64,000 nucleotides of DNA from Desulfamplus sp. (lineage in GTDB: Bacteria > Desulfobacterota > Desulfobacteria > Desulfobacterales > Desulfobacteraceae): NCBI GenBank assembly GCA_015232555.1, contig JADFZJ010000008.1:1-64000 (forward strand), written 5' to 3'. The notes under the pieces were generated by a model, which saw only the letters and a list, made by a program, of their open reading frames with translations, did no database searches and was not told where the DNA came from. The translations under genes were made by a program, and so were the position numbers. This document shows, in pieces, positions 9,794 through 18,495 of the stretch (position 1 is its first letter; each line of letters starts with the position of its first letter).

Positions 9794-10636
9794 TTACAAT
9801 CTGATAAGATTTATTGCATTTTTACCCATAACTTTCTCTTTCTCTTCTTTAGATATTCCAGACTCATTAATATCTTTATAGTATCTTGAGGGTTTTAAGA
9901 GAGGATAGTCGCTGCCAAGTAAAACTTTGTCCATAAGTCCAATCTCCCTAACAACGCGATATATTGCACTGTCATAGAGAAATGGTGATGCAGCAGTGTC
10001 ATACCAGATATTTTTCAAAATATCTTTTGTCTCTTTTTTCAGCAGATGATAAAAAAATATTCCTCCTCCCCAATGTGCAAGAACAATTTTATTTTCAGGA
10101 AATGTTTTTGCAAGTTTGTAAATCTGCTCTAAAGTATTTGGAGTTTTACCAGGATAGACGTGTCCAACAGGCTCATTTGTGTGAATCATAATCGGCAGAT
10201 TTCCATATTTAAGGCAGACCTCCATTACAGGCTTTAATTGAGATAGGGCAGTATCATCTATTCCTGAAAGATAAAATGCAAGCTCCCCTACCCCGCAAAG
10301 CCCGCCCTTTATACAACGCTCTGTCTCTTTTGCTGCCCCTTCCCACTGGGTATCAAAGCAGGCAAAACCTTTAAGCCGATTCGGATACCGTGCAACTGAC
10401 TCCATTATATAATCGTTATTCTGACTTGCTATTTTGCCATCTTTCCATGGAAACCCAAAGATGACAGATAAGGAGACCTCATTTTCGTCCATCATATTAA
10501 TTAGGTCATCTACTCCTGCTATTTTTGAGGCAGGCGAGCTGTATAGCAGCTTGAAAGCAGGTTCGTTATCAAAGTATTTTTCCCGTGAAGTGCGGATATT
10601 ATCAGGGAAAATATGAGTATGAAAATCTATAATCAT
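9794..10636 (-). CDS. Amidohydrolase family 2 (TIM-barrel metal hydrolase)
   Basis: About 280 residues of a metal-dependent hydrolase/decarboxylase of the amidohydrolase 2 type. The N-terminal metal motif is IIDFHTHIFPDN (HxH), a central His is in MIHTNEP, another in VLAHWGGG, and the late Asp is in LLGSDYPLLKP. I place the start at the ATG at 10636, which has GAGGG nine bases upstream, rather than at an in-frame TTG at 10651. It has no signal peptide and is probably cytoplasmic. The substrate is unknown. It precedes the Dus gene by 6 bp. The unrelated jobs suggest a chance pairing. Confidence 0.82.
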   Translation of the reverse strand: MIIDFHTHIFPDNIRTSREKYFDNEPAFKLLYSSPASKIAGVDDLINMMDENEVSLSVIFGFPWKDGKIASQNNDYIMESVARYPNRLKGFACFDTQWEGAAKETERCIKGGLCGVGELAFYLSGIDDTALSQLKPVMEVCLKYGNLPIMIHTNEPVGHVYPGKTPNTLEQIYKLAKTFPENKIVLAHWGGGIFFYHLLKKETKDILKNIWYDTAASPFLYDSAIYRVVREIGLMDKVLLGSDYPLLKPSRYYKDINESGISKEEKEKVMGKNAINLIRL

Positions 10637-10683
10637 TTTTAACGCCCTCAAATTTGAAATATTAATAATTTATTTTATACACA

Positions 10684-10737
10684 GCCCTCCCCGCAGGAGA
10701 GGGAATGATATTATTCCCCTCTTCTTATGGGCGGGGC
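10684..10737. repeat. REP-like palindrome, intergenic copy
   Basis: A GC-rich imperfect palindrome in an AT-rich gap: outer arms CCCCGC and GCGGGG, inner arms AGAGGGAAT and ATTCCCCTCT. It shares the exact 10-mer CCCGCAGGAG and the CTTATGGG block, in the same order, with the palindrome inside the kinase gene at 27004-27080. It is probably a member of a dispersed REP-type repeat family of this genome. Confidence 0.65.
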
Positions 10738-10791
10738 AAAAGAGTAATTAGTTAAAAACCGTCATTTTTTTAATTGTAAAACATTTAATGA

Positions 10792-10821
10792 TTGAAAAAA
10801 AATATTTTTTTACTCTATAAT
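10792..10821 (+). promoter_or_regulatory. Candidate sigma-70 promoter of the tetrapyrrole gene run
   Basis: TTGAAA at 10792-10797 and a perfect TATAAT at 10816-10821 are separated by 18 bp. The position fits transcription of the genes from 10864 onward. Confidence 0.6.
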
Positions 10822-10863
10822 ACCTGTTTTTCACAAACAAGGAGATTTTAGATTTAAATCAAT

Positions 10864-11661
10864 TTGAATCAAAAGGGTGTGTTGAATTTGAATTATAATC
10901 ATGCTGATAACCTTAAATACTACCCAATATCGCTTAATATAGCAGATAAACGCTGTCTTGTGGTTGGAGGCGGAAGTGTTGGAGCAAGAAAAGCAGTAAC
11001 TCTTGCACGATGCGGGGCAGCGGTTACTGTTGTAAGCCTTTTTTTTTCTGATGAGTTTATCAAAAAAACAGATAGTTATTGTGAAATAAAAGCACACTCT
11101 GAAAAAGAGCATTCTGACTCTAATAATAAAGAGAAAATTATTTGCATTCAAAAACCTTATGATTCAACTGATCTTAATTCAATGTTTTTGGTAATTGGTG
11201 CAACTGATAATGTAGATGTCAACCGCCAGATTGCTGATGATGCAAGGCAAAAGACGATTCTGTGCAATATTGCAGATTATCCAGAGGGCAGCTCTTTTGT
11301 CCTCCCTTCAATTGTCCAGAGAGGAGAGCTTGTGATTACTGTCTCAACATCTGGCAATAGCCCTGCACTTGCAAAAAAACTTAGAAAAGAGCTTAAGTTG
11401 CAGTTTGGTCAGGAATATGCAACTTTTCTTGTGCTAATGGGCAAGATAAGAAAGTGGCTGTTAGCTCAAAATCATTCACCTCAAACCCATGCTGCGATTT
11501 TCAGGCAGCTTGTTAATTCAGAACTTCTCGAACATATTGCATCAAACGATTATTCAAAGATAGAGATTACCCTAAATGAAATTCTGGGCAGCCACAGGGA
11601 GCTTATGCTGATGGACAATTGCACTCTCCCTTCATATCAAGATTTTATCTTCGGAGAATAA
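10864..11661 (+). CDS. Precorrin-2 dehydrogenase / sirohydrochlorin ferrochelatase-like (CysG N-terminal domain)
   Basis: A 265-residue NAD-dependent enzyme of the siroheme synthase N-terminal type, oxidising precorrin-2 to sirohydrochlorin. The Rossmann motif is CLVVGGGSVGARKA (about 31-44). Characteristic blocks follow: IGATDNVDVNRQIAD, CNIADYPEGSSFVLPS and VITVSTSGNSPALAKKLR. An insert rich in Ser, Glu, Asp, Asn and Lys (about 76-92) interrupts the usual short loop after the dinucleotide fold. There is no ATG start: TTG at 10864, GTG at 10879 and TTG at 10882 or 10888 are all possible, and the nearest strong Shine-Dalgarno (10839-10844) is 19 bp before the first of these. The next gene starts 1 bp after the stop, and HemA lies two genes on, fitting siroheme/heme synthesis. 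Confidence 0.88.
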   Translation: MNQKGVLNLNYNHADNLKYYPISLNIADKRCLVVGGGSVGARKAVTLARCGAAVTVVSLFFSDEFIKKTDSYCEIKAHSEKEHSDSNNKEKIICIQKPYDSTDLNSMFLVIGATDNVDVNRQIADDARQKTILCNIADYPEGSSFVLPSIVQRGELVITVSTSGNSPALAKKLRKELKLQFGQEYATFLVLMGKIRKWLLAQNHSPQTHAAIFRQLVNSELLEHIASNDYSKIEITLNEILGSHRELMLMDNCTLPSYQDFIFGE

Positions 11662-11662
11662 C

Positions 11663-12499
11663 ATGACATTAGAAAACATCGCATATATCCTGTTTCTAAT
11701 TGCAACTGCACTCTATACAGGAAGCATGGCAGTCTATATATCCTATCTTTTCAGGCAGAAAGAGGAGTTTCAAAATTATGGGTTCTTTCTAATCTGTGCA
11801 GGTGCACTCCTCCATTTTGGAGGTATATGTGTAACTACAATAATAATGGGAACGCTGCCTGCCTATAATCTTCAGCAGACTCTTTATATTGCAGCCCTTG
11901 CACTCTCTGGAACATTTATTGTCCTTAACCAAAAATTCAATCTCAAAATTCTTGGACTCTTTGCCTCTCCTCTTGTTGTTATAATGATGATTGCAGCTTT
12001 TATGTCTCCTGATACTCCGCCGCTAAAAGCCTCTTTTTTAAAAGGCTTTTGGCTTGTTTCCCATATTGTTACTATTTTTACAGGAGAGGCGGCATTAGCT
12101 TTAGCCTGCGGTGCAGGGATTCTCTATCTTATTCAGGAAAAAGCTATCAAGGAGAAGAGACGGGGCTTTTTTTACAAGCGTCTACCATCTCTTGCACTGC
12201 TTGACAGCACAAGTTACACCAGCGTTATCACAGGTTTTACAATGTTGACTACTGGCTTGATTACAGGGCTTATATATGCAAAAAGCGTCTGGGGAACATT
12301 CTGGAGTTGGGATCCAAAAGAAATATGGTCAGCAGTAACATGGCTTGTTTATGCAGCTCTGCTTCATGGACGGCTCACATCAGGGTGGCGTGGAAGAAAA
12401 TCGGCAATAATGACTATTGTTGGATTTGCAGTTCTTCTCTTTACACTTTTTGGGGTAAATCTATTGATTGGCGGACATCATCAGCCTTTTACAAAATAA
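11663..12499 (+). CDS. Cytochrome c assembly / HemX-like membrane protein
   Basis: A 278-residue polytopic membrane protein of the CcsA/CcmC/HemX group with about eight hydrophobic segments. The heme-handling tryptophan-rich motif is present as GTFWSWDPKEIWS, and a conserved His follows in LHGRLTSGW. The C-terminus reads GVNLLIGGHHQPF, typical of this group. Proteins like this next to hemA are usually called HemX, whose role in heme formation is to limit GluTR levels in Bacillus. Others act in cytochrome c maturation. The position between the precorrin-2 dehydrogenase (1 bp gap) and hemA (17 bp gap) favours HemX, but a c-type cytochrome role is not excluded. Confidence 0.85.
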   Translation: MTLENIAYILFLIATALYTGSMAVYISYLFRQKEEFQNYGFFLICAGALLHFGGICVTTIIMGTLPAYNLQQTLYIAALALSGTFIVLNQKFNLKILGLFASPLVVIMMIAAFMSPDTPPLKASFLKGFWLVSHIVTIFTGEAALALACGAGILYLIQEKAIKEKRRGFFYKRLPSLALLDSTSYTSVITGFTMLTTGLITGLIYAKSVWGTFWSWDPKEIWSAVTWLVYAALLHGRLTSGWRGRKSAIMTIVGFAVLLFTLFGVNLLIGGHHQPFTK

Positions 12500-12516
12500 C
12501 TTAATACTGGAACAGA

Positions 12517-13917
12517 ATGTCAGATATCACACTTATTGGAATTAACCATAAAACAGCGGCGGTTGAACTTCGGGAAGCACTTGCATTTACATCAGAAGAG
12601 GCTACCAATGCCCTGAACGCTCTTGGAAACAATACAAAGATAAAAGAGGCAATGATATTTTCTACCTGTAACAGGATGGAGATACTGTTTGTCTCTGCAC
12701 CTTCAAAAAAGATTCAGTCAGAGGGCAACAATATTGAAGCAGGCGAAGATGCAACTCAATCAATGATAAACTTTCTTTCTGAATACAAAAACCTGCCAAC
12801 AACCCGTTTTAAGGACTCTTTGTATATCTACAAAGGAAGTGATGCAATAAAACATCTGTTTCGTGTTGCATCAAGTCTTGACTCCATGATTATTGGAGAG
12901 CCTCAGATTTTAGGTCAAGTCAAGGCTGCCTATCGTTTGGCATCTGCAAACAAATCTTCAGGTGTTGTTATCAACAGGCTTATGCACAAGGCATTTAGTA
13001 TTGCAAAAAAGGTGAGAAGAGAGACTGGTATTGGAGATAATGCAGTTTCAATCAGCTACGCTGCAATTGAGCTTGCCAACAAGATATTCAGCGATTTAAG
13101 CGAACGTAAGGTTATGCTGCTTGGTGCTGGTGAAATGGCAGAACTTGCAGTAGAGCATCTTATTTCTCACGGAGTTAAAAATATTGTTGTTGCAAACAGA
13201 ACTTTTGAAAATGCTGTGGTTCTTGCGGACAAATTCGACAGCAACAAGAATTCTGATAAAGTATCTGATAAAAATAGAAGATGTAATGCTCAAAATGTTG
13301 AAAATAACAAACCCAGTGTAGTTGCTGAAGCTGTTCGATTTGAAGAACGGGAACAGATGCTTAAAGATGTTGATATCATTATAAGTTCTACAGGTTCAAC
13401 TGAATATGTCTTAACTGCGGTTCATGTTAAAAAAAGTATGTCCCTGCGAAAAAGCAGACCCCTGTTTTTCATTGATATTGCAGTACCAAGAGATATTGAC
13501 CCTGCGGTTAATAAAATCGACAATGCATATCTTTACGATATTGATGATCTCCAGAGTATTGTTGATGATAATATGGATGAGAGAAAAAAAGAGGCTGTCA
13601 AGGGAGAAAGGCTTGTTGATGAGGCTGTAATTAAATTTCAAAGATGGCTTGAAAACCTTGATGTAGTTCCAACTATCGTTGCAATTAGGGAGAAGATTGA
13701 GACAATAACAGAATTAGAGACAGAAAAGACCTTAAATTCTCTGCACCTTGGTGAGGAGGAGCAGGAGGCTATAAAAAGGATGACCCGTGCAATTACAAGT
13801 AAAATAATGCATGACCCAATACGGTTTCTTAAAAATACGGGAAACCACAGAAATGATACGTTTTATTTAAATGCAGCAAGAGAGATTTTCAACATCAATA
13901 ACATGAATGGGGATTAA
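12517..13917 (+). CDS. hemA: Glutamyl-tRNA reductase
   Basis: A 466-residue enzyme that reduces glutamyl-tRNA to glutamate-1-semialdehyde, the first step of tetrapyrrole synthesis. The catalytic Cys is Cys51 in FSTCNRMEI. The segments LFRVASSLDSMIIGEPQILGQVK, LGAGEMAELA (NADPH fold) and the dimerisation helix at the C-terminus are all present. It is about 45 residues longer than typical because of two hydrophilic inserts: a small one at about 67-82 after the Cys motif, and one of about 28 residues at about 242-270 in the NADPH domain, rich in Asn, Lys, Ser and Asp, just before the conserved FEE and ISSTG blocks. The reading frame is intact across both. Confidence 0.96.
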   Translation: MSDITLIGINHKTAAVELREALAFTSEEATNALNALGNNTKIKEAMIFSTCNRMEILFVSAPSKKIQSEGNNIEAGEDATQSMINFLSEYKNLPTTRFKDSLYIYKGSDAIKHLFRVASSLDSMIIGEPQILGQVKAAYRLASANKSSGVVINRLMHKAFSIAKKVRRETGIGDNAVSISYAAIELANKIFSDLSERKVMLLGAGEMAELAVEHLISHGVKNIVVANRTFENAVVLADKFDSNKNSDKVSDKNRRCNAQNVENNKPSVVAEAVRFEEREQMLKDVDIIISSTGSTEYVLTAVHVKKSMSLRKSRPLFFIDIAVPRDIDPAVNKIDNAYLYDIDDLQSIVDDNMDERKKEAVKGERLVDEAVIKFQRWLENLDVVPTIVAIREKIETITELETEKTLNSLHLGEEEQEAIKRMTRAITSKIMHDPIRFLKNTGNHRNDTFYLNAAREIFNINNMNGD

Positions 13918-13951
13918 GTATCCTCTCTCAAATTAGGTAAAGGGTAAAAAA

Positions 13952-14314
13952 ATGGAAGATAAGGACTTGGATTTTTTCAAAAATCTTTTGAATGAAAGGC
14001 TCAAGGATCTCATTTCTCATGCAGACGAGACTGTAACTGAAATGACTGTACCTAAAGATAACTTTGCAGACCCGACAGACAGGGCATCACATGAGGCTGA
14101 ACGCAACTTTGAACTTAGAATCAGAGACAGGGAGCATAAGCTGATTAAAAAAGTAAAAGAGGCTCTAATACGAATTGAAAATAATACCTATGGAATCTGT
14201 GAAACCTGCGGAGATGACATTTCAACTGCAAGGCTTAAAGCCAGACCAGTAACAACCCAGTGTATTGAGTGCAAAACGCGGGACGAGGTTATGGAGAAAG
14301 CTCTTGGAATGTAA
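13952..14314 (+). CDS. dksA: DksA/TraR family RNA polymerase-binding protein
   Basis: A 120-residue protein of the DksA family, which enters the RNA polymerase secondary channel and, with ppGpp, adjusts rRNA and amino-acid promoters. It has an N-terminal helical hairpin with the acidic tip motif DPTDRAS (about 40-46) and a C-terminal zinc finger C83-x2-C86-x17-C104-x2-C107. Length and order match the short DksA form found in Desulfobacterota. It lies 34 bp after hemA and 81 bp before the PHP-RNase III gene, so stringent control of rRNA and an rRNA-processing enzyme may be co-expressed. Confidence 0.93.
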   Translation: MEDKDLDFFKNLLNERLKDLISHADETVTEMTVPKDNFADPTDRASHEAERNFELRIRDREHKLIKKVKEALIRIENNTYGICETCGDDISTARLKARPVTTQCIECKTRDEVMEKALGM

Positions 14315-14395
14315 TGCAGATAACATACTAACATTTAAGGTTGAATCATTGAAGTTCAAAAATAAGAGCCATATAAACCTGACGGAAAGTGTGCT

Positions 14396-16057
14396 GTGAT
14401 TGATTTACACATACATTCAACAGCCTCAGACGGCTCGTTTACGCCCCCTCAAATTGTCAATCTCGCTGTCAGCAAGGGACTTAATGCAATTGCAATTACA
14501 GACCATGACACTATTGACGGTGTAAGGGAGGCAATTGAAGCAGGTATTCCGCATAATTTAGAGTTCATAACAGGGGTTGAGCTTAGTGCCCAACCCCTTC
14601 CAGGATATGGAAAAGATGGAAGCATTCATATTCTTGGATATGGATTCAGCATTTATGATCGGCAGATAACCAGAACCTTGGAGAAACTCGGAGATGCTCG
14701 GGCAAACAGGAATCCGCTGATTCTTGAACGCCTTAGAAATTTGGGCTTTACCTTGACAATGGACGAGGTGATAGCCATTAGCGGACCTGGGCAGATTGGC
14801 AGACCTCACATTGCAAAGGCTATGGTGGAAAAAGGCTATGTTGCCTCTTTTGACGAGGCTTTTGACCACTATCTTGGCAAGGGGCGACCTGCATATATAG
14901 ATAAATTCAGGCTCTCGTGCGTGGCAGCCATTAAAATGATTATAGATGCTGGCGGTGTACCTGTGCTGGCACATCCTGGTCTTATTAAAATAGATAACTC
15001 TTATCAACATGAATTTTCAGGTGACTGCCATTCAAAGTCCGGGCAGGAAGCTGATTTATCACCAGTCTCTGCTTGTTATCAAAACAAGTGTAATCCTATA
15101 GAATATTTTATATCTCAACTTGTTGGTATGGGGCTTATGGGTATTGAGGTTTTTCACACAGACCACTCTGAAGAGCAGACAAAATATTTTGCAAAACTTG
15201 CACAGAAAAAAAGGCTTCTAATGACAGGCGGATCTGATTTTCACGGGACAATGAAACCAGAAGTTAAAATGGGAAGCGGAATAGGAAACCTTTCAATTTC
15301 CAATGACCATTACAAAAATCTATCGATTGCTGCTGAGCGGACAAGAAAAGAGAGCAACCAGATTTCAAAACTTGAAGACAATCTCTGCTACTCGTTTAAT
15401 GACAGAGCTTTACTGATGACAGCCCTCTGTCACAGTTCATATATTAATGAGGTGCCGTCTCTTGATATAACTGACAATCAAAGATTTGAGTTTCTTGGTG
15501 ATGCAGTTCTTGGACTTGCAGTAGCCCATCTTCTTATGCAGAAATTTCCAAATATGAAAGAGGGTGAACTGTCAAAGCTCAGATCAACACTTGTGAGCGA
15601 GGCAAGCCTTTCATCAATGGCAAGACTTATGGATATAGGACGATTCATATCGCTTGGAAAAGGTGAAAGACTCACTCGCGGATCGGAAAAAAACTCAATT
15701 CTTGCAGACACATTTGAGGCGATAATTGCAGCAATCTATCTTGAGATTGGATTTAAAGAGACCTGCGAGCTTATTTCAATCTATTTTGACGCTCAGATGA
15801 ACCAGATAACATCGGGCAACGACACATGTGATTATAAAAGTATGCTTCAGGAGATGGTTCAGGAGATGGGTAACTTTATTCCATGTTACAAAATTCTGCG
15901 AGAAACTGGTCCTGATCATAACAAAACATTTGAAATTCTCCTAAATGTCTGTGATATCGAGGCAAAAGGCGAGGGAAAAAATAAAAAATCAGCAGAGCAG
16001 AACGCTGCGGCAAATGCAATGGCTATTCTCAAAAAACAGAAAGAGTTATCTTGTTGA
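14396..16057 (+). CDS. PHP phosphoesterase (RNase AM/YciV-like) fused to RNase III
   Basis: One uninterrupted 553-residue frame. Residues 1-300 are a PHP domain of the YciV/TrpH type with all expected metal ligands: H5xH7, D36-H37-D38, E62, H78, H193 in LAHPG, and D281-F-H283. E. coli YciV (RNase AM) is a 5'-to-3' exonuclease that trims rRNA 5' ends. Residues 325-553 are a complete RNase III: the signature RFEFLGDAVLG with E365 and D369, D438 and E441 in LADTFEA, and a dsRNA-binding domain (about 478-547). No ATG, GTG or TTG codon lies in frame between residues 293 and 340, so RNase III is unlikely to have its own start. The GTG start has GGAAAG eight bases upstream. A Ser/Gln/Cys-rich insert of about 30 residues (199-232) sits in the PHP half. 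No era gene follows. Confidence 0.92.
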   Translation: MIDLHIHSTASDGSFTPPQIVNLAVSKGLNAIAITDHDTIDGVREAIEAGIPHNLEFITGVELSAQPLPGYGKDGSIHILGYGFSIYDRQITRTLEKLGDARANRNPLILERLRNLGFTLTMDEVIAISGPGQIGRPHIAKAMVEKGYVASFDEAFDHYLGKGRPAYIDKFRLSCVAAIKMIIDAGGVPVLAHPGLIKIDNSYQHEFSGDCHSKSGQEADLSPVSACYQNKCNPIEYFISQLVGMGLMGIEVFHTDHSEEQTKYFAKLAQKKRLLMTGGSDFHGTMKPEVKMGSGIGNLSISNDHYKNLSIAAERTRKESNQISKLEDNLCYSFNDRALLMTALCHSSYINEVPSLDITDNQRFEFLGDAVLGLAVAHLLMQKFPNMKEGELSKLRSTLVSEASLSSMARLMDIGRFISLGKGERLTRGSEKNSILADTFEAIIAAIYLEIGFKETCELISIYFDAQMNQITSGNDTCDYKSMLQEMVQEMGNFIPCYKILRETGPDHNKTFEILLNVCDIEAKGEGKNKKSAEQNAAANAMAILKKQKELSC

Positions 16058-17202
16058 ACAACTGCAAACCTCTTGTAATTCCAATATTTATCCCGCATTC
16101 AGGCTGCCCCCATCAATGTGCATTCTGCAACCAATCCATAATAACAGAGAAGAGCAAACGATATATAATTCCATCTGCTGAGGAGATACAGCAGGTGGTG
16201 GAACATTTTCTATCTTATAAAGGCTCAAGAGAAGAGGTGGAGCTTGCATTTTTTGGAGGAAATTTTTTAGGTCTTAAACCAGATGAGATAATATTTCTCC
16301 TCTCGTCTGCCCAAAAACTTGTAAATCAAGGAAAAATTGACTCTGTTCGTTTCTCAACAAGACCAGATACAATCACCAAAGAGAGGCTTGAGCTTATAGC
16401 CCCCTACCCTGTCTCTACTATTGAGATCGGGGTTCAATCTATGAACAATCAAGTTCTTAAAGCTGCAATGCGGGGGCATACAGCAGAAGATACAATAAAA
16501 GCAATATCTCTTTTAAAACAATTTACTACTGCAAATAGAAAACAATTTACAATTGGTATGCAGATGATGGTTGGTCTTCCCTCTAAATATGATAGTGGAA
16601 AAGAAGACACCGTAGAATATAAGTCAAAGGTTGAATTTACAGACCTTTTTGATATTGCAAAATTTAAAGATGATATTGAGACAGCACAAAAAATAACAGA
16701 GCTTAAACCAGATTTTGTCAGAATCTATCCGTTGATTGTTCTTGAAGGAAGCCTTATTGCCCGTTGGTATCGTGAAGGAAAATATGAGCCGATGGAGTTG
16801 GACGCATGCGTGAAATTGGTCAAGGAGATATTTCTGCTATTTCAAGAACACAATATTCCAGTGATCAGAATGGGACTTCAAGCATCAGATATGCTTCAAG
16901 ATAAATTATCTATGGTTGCGGGTCCTTGGCATCCTGCATTTGGTCATTTGGTCTATTCTGAAATTTTTTTTGATAAAGCCATTGATCTGATTAGTAAATC
17001 GTTGAAGATGGAAACTAATAGAAAAATAGAAAATAACCATCATATACATATAACTTTAACTGTTCATAACTCTTCCATCTCAAGGCTTAGGGGGGATAAA
17101 AACGACAACATCAAACGGTTAAAAGAGATTTATCCATCAATTGAGATTAAAATAAAAGAAGATAATAGACTTGAAAGAGATCAGATAACACTATGCCTAT
17201 AA
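16051..17202 (+). CDS. Radical SAM protein (Elp3/HemN-like)
   Basis: About 383 residues with the radical SAM cluster C19-x3-C23-x2-C26 in HSGCPHQCAFCNQ. Supporting blocks are AFFGGNFLG, RPDTI, IEIGVQSMNNQVLKAAMRGH (a typical second half-barrel motif), and FVRIYPLIVLEGSLIARWY. The function in this subfamily is unsettled; it is related to Elp3-like and coproporphyrinogen-oxidase-like proteins. The start is a TTG at 16051 or 16054, overlapping the stop of the PHP-RNase III gene, so translation is probably coupled. A hydrophilic insert of about 25 residues (about 180-207, rich in Asp, Lys, Glu, Ser) follows the MVGLP motif. In other Desulfobacterota/Geobacter genomes a radical SAM gene next to rnc is common, which supports the RNase III assignment. 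Confidence 0.85.
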   Translation: MLNNCKPLVIPIFIPHSGCPHQCAFCNQSIITEKSKRYIIPSAEEIQQVVEHFLSYKGSREEVELAFFGGNFLGLKPDEIIFLLSSAQKLVNQGKIDSVRFSTRPDTITKERLELIAPYPVSTIEIGVQSMNNQVLKAAMRGHTAEDTIKAISLLKQFTTANRKQFTIGMQMMVGLPSKYDSGKEDTVEYKSKVEFTDLFDIAKFKDDIETAQKITELKPDFVRIYPLIVLEGSLIARWYREGKYEPMELDACVKLVKEIFLLFQEHNIPVIRMGLQASDMLQDKLSMVAGPWHPAFGHLVYSEIFFDKAIDLISKSLKMETNRKIENNHHIHITLTVHNSSISRLRGDKNDNIKRLKEIYPSIEIKIKEDNRLERDQITLCL

Positions 17203-17232
17203 AAGACTTAAAACAATCAGATAAAGCTCTGC

Positions 17233-18384
17233 TTATAATTTACTAACACAAGCCCCGCCTGCTGATGAAGCTGGAAGGGATAAGATAACCTCAGTTCCCA
17301 CATTCTCCTCTGATCTGACTGACAATGTGCCTTGATTCAATTCTGCAAACTCTTTAGCAACCATAAGCCCAAGTCCGCTGCCTACCTCTTTGCGTGTACC
17401 AAGTTTTGATGTTTTTGTCCCTACCTGAAAGAGTAAATCGCACACCTCTTTTTTCATTCCTATGCCTGTATCTTTAACAGAGATATGATGATATCCTCCC
17501 TCTTCACTGCATGATATAGTAACTGAATTGCCACTATCGCAGTATTTGATAGCATTATGAACAAGGTTTCTTATGATAAAGTTGAGCATGTTCTTATCAT
17601 ACATCACATCACACCCCTCTTTTACATCAGATATAAGAGAAATATCTTTATTTGCAGCGTCAGCTCTAAAAAAATCAATTATCTCAACAGCTATTTTCCC
17701 AACATTTATATTCTCTGTAACTACTTCAATACTGCCTGTCTGCATCCTTGCCCAAGTAAAAAGATTTTCAAATAGTTTATACATCTGCTGAGAAGTATTA
17801 GACATTGACTTAATCCGTTCCCTCTTTTCTTCATCACTAAGCTCATTAAAAAAGGAGTCAATCAGCTCAATGCTGCCGATCAACCCAGAGAGTTTATTTC
17901 TCATATCATGGGCAATAATTGAAAATAGTTTGTCTTTTGAAGCATTTGCCTTTGCAAGTTCAAAATTTGCCTTTTCAAGCTCTTTTTTTTGCTTTGCGAT
18001 AGTCAGATGAGTTTTGATTCTTGCCAACACCTCATCTTGATTAAAAGGCTTGACTATAAAATCAACTGCTCCGCGGTTAAAGGCTTTTATCTTATTTTCA
18101 GTATCTGCAAAGGCGGTTAGAAAAATTATAGGTATATCTTTTGTCTCTTCTTGCTCTTTTAATCTTTTACATGTCTCATATCCGTCAATTTCTGGCATCA
18201 TAATATCAAGAAGGATGATATCAGGTTTAGCATTAGCGGTTCTTTCAAGAGCTTCTCTTCCGTTTTTTGCAATAAAAATCTTATAACCTTTCTCTCCACT
18301 CAAATATTCAAACAGCACCTTAAGATTTGTTGGGTTATCATCTACTATCAATATTCTGTTTTGAATCTGTTCAGATACAGCCAT
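17233..18384 (-). CDS. Receiver-histidine kinase protein (REC-HK)
   Basis: A 383-residue cytoplasmic protein with an N-terminal receiver (about 10-130; acidic pair in IVDDNP, phospho-acceptor in IILLDIMMPEIDG, Lys in FIVKPF). A short coiled linker, a HisKA domain with SIIAHDMRNKLSGLIG, and a HATPase with DTGIGM and GSGLGLMVA follow. With no membrane segment it probably relays phosphate from another kinase. It is the last gene of the signalling operon that starts at 29576. The 111-bp gap before it contains a palindrome and a promoter-like element (18441-18466), so it may also be transcribed on its own. Confidence 0.92.
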   Translation of the reverse strand: MAVSEQIQNRILIVDDNPTNLKVLFEYLSGEKGYKIFIAKNGREALERTANAKPDIILLDIMMPEIDGYETCKRLKEQEETKDIPIIFLTAFADTENKIKAFNRGAVDFIVKPFNQDEVLARIKTHLTIAKQKKELEKANFELAKANASKDKLFSIIAHDMRNKLSGLIGSIELIDSFFNELSDEEKRERIKSMSNTSQQMYKLFENLFTWARMQTGSIEVVTENINVGKIAVEIIDFFRADAANKDISLISDVKEGCDVMYDKNMLNFIIRNLVHNAIKYCDSGNSVTISCSEEGGYHHISVKDTGIGMKKEVCDLLFQVGTKTSKLGTRKEVGSGLGLMVAKEFAELNQGTLSVRSEENVGTEVILSLPASSAGGACVSKL

Positions 18385-18440
18385 ATTTTTTCACTCTCCT
18401 ATCAAGATTTAATACCAATCTTTTAGATATTGAGTCTTTA

Positions 18441-18466
18441 TATACTGTTCAAGATCATAAATTGAG
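18441..18466 (-). promoter_or_regulatory. Shared 26-bp upstream element, copy 2
   Basis: Differs from 7623-7648 by one base. On the minus strand it ends in AGTATATAAA, 57 bp before the start codon at 18384, suitable for a -10 box. It abuts the palindrome at 18466-18493. Confidence 0.5.
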
Positions 18467-18493
18467 TAGAGACGTACAGCCGTGGGTCTCTAC
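18466..18493. repeat. Palindrome with GTAGAGAC / GTCTCTAC arms
   Basis: A 28-bp inverted repeat with perfect 8-bp arms and a partly decayed palindromic centre, 2 bp after the stop codon of the CHASE8 kinase. It resembles the GTAGAGACGCACGGCCGTGC-type dispersed palindromes I recall from several bacterial genomes. It could also weaken transcription into the next gene. Confidence 0.5.
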
Positions 18494-18495
18494 TT

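Noticed and set aside
14396-16057. Reading the PHP and RNase III parts as two genes
   Set aside because: The frame is continuous and there is no start codon (ATG, GTG or TTG) near residue 325; the closest Met before the RNase III part is residue 292.
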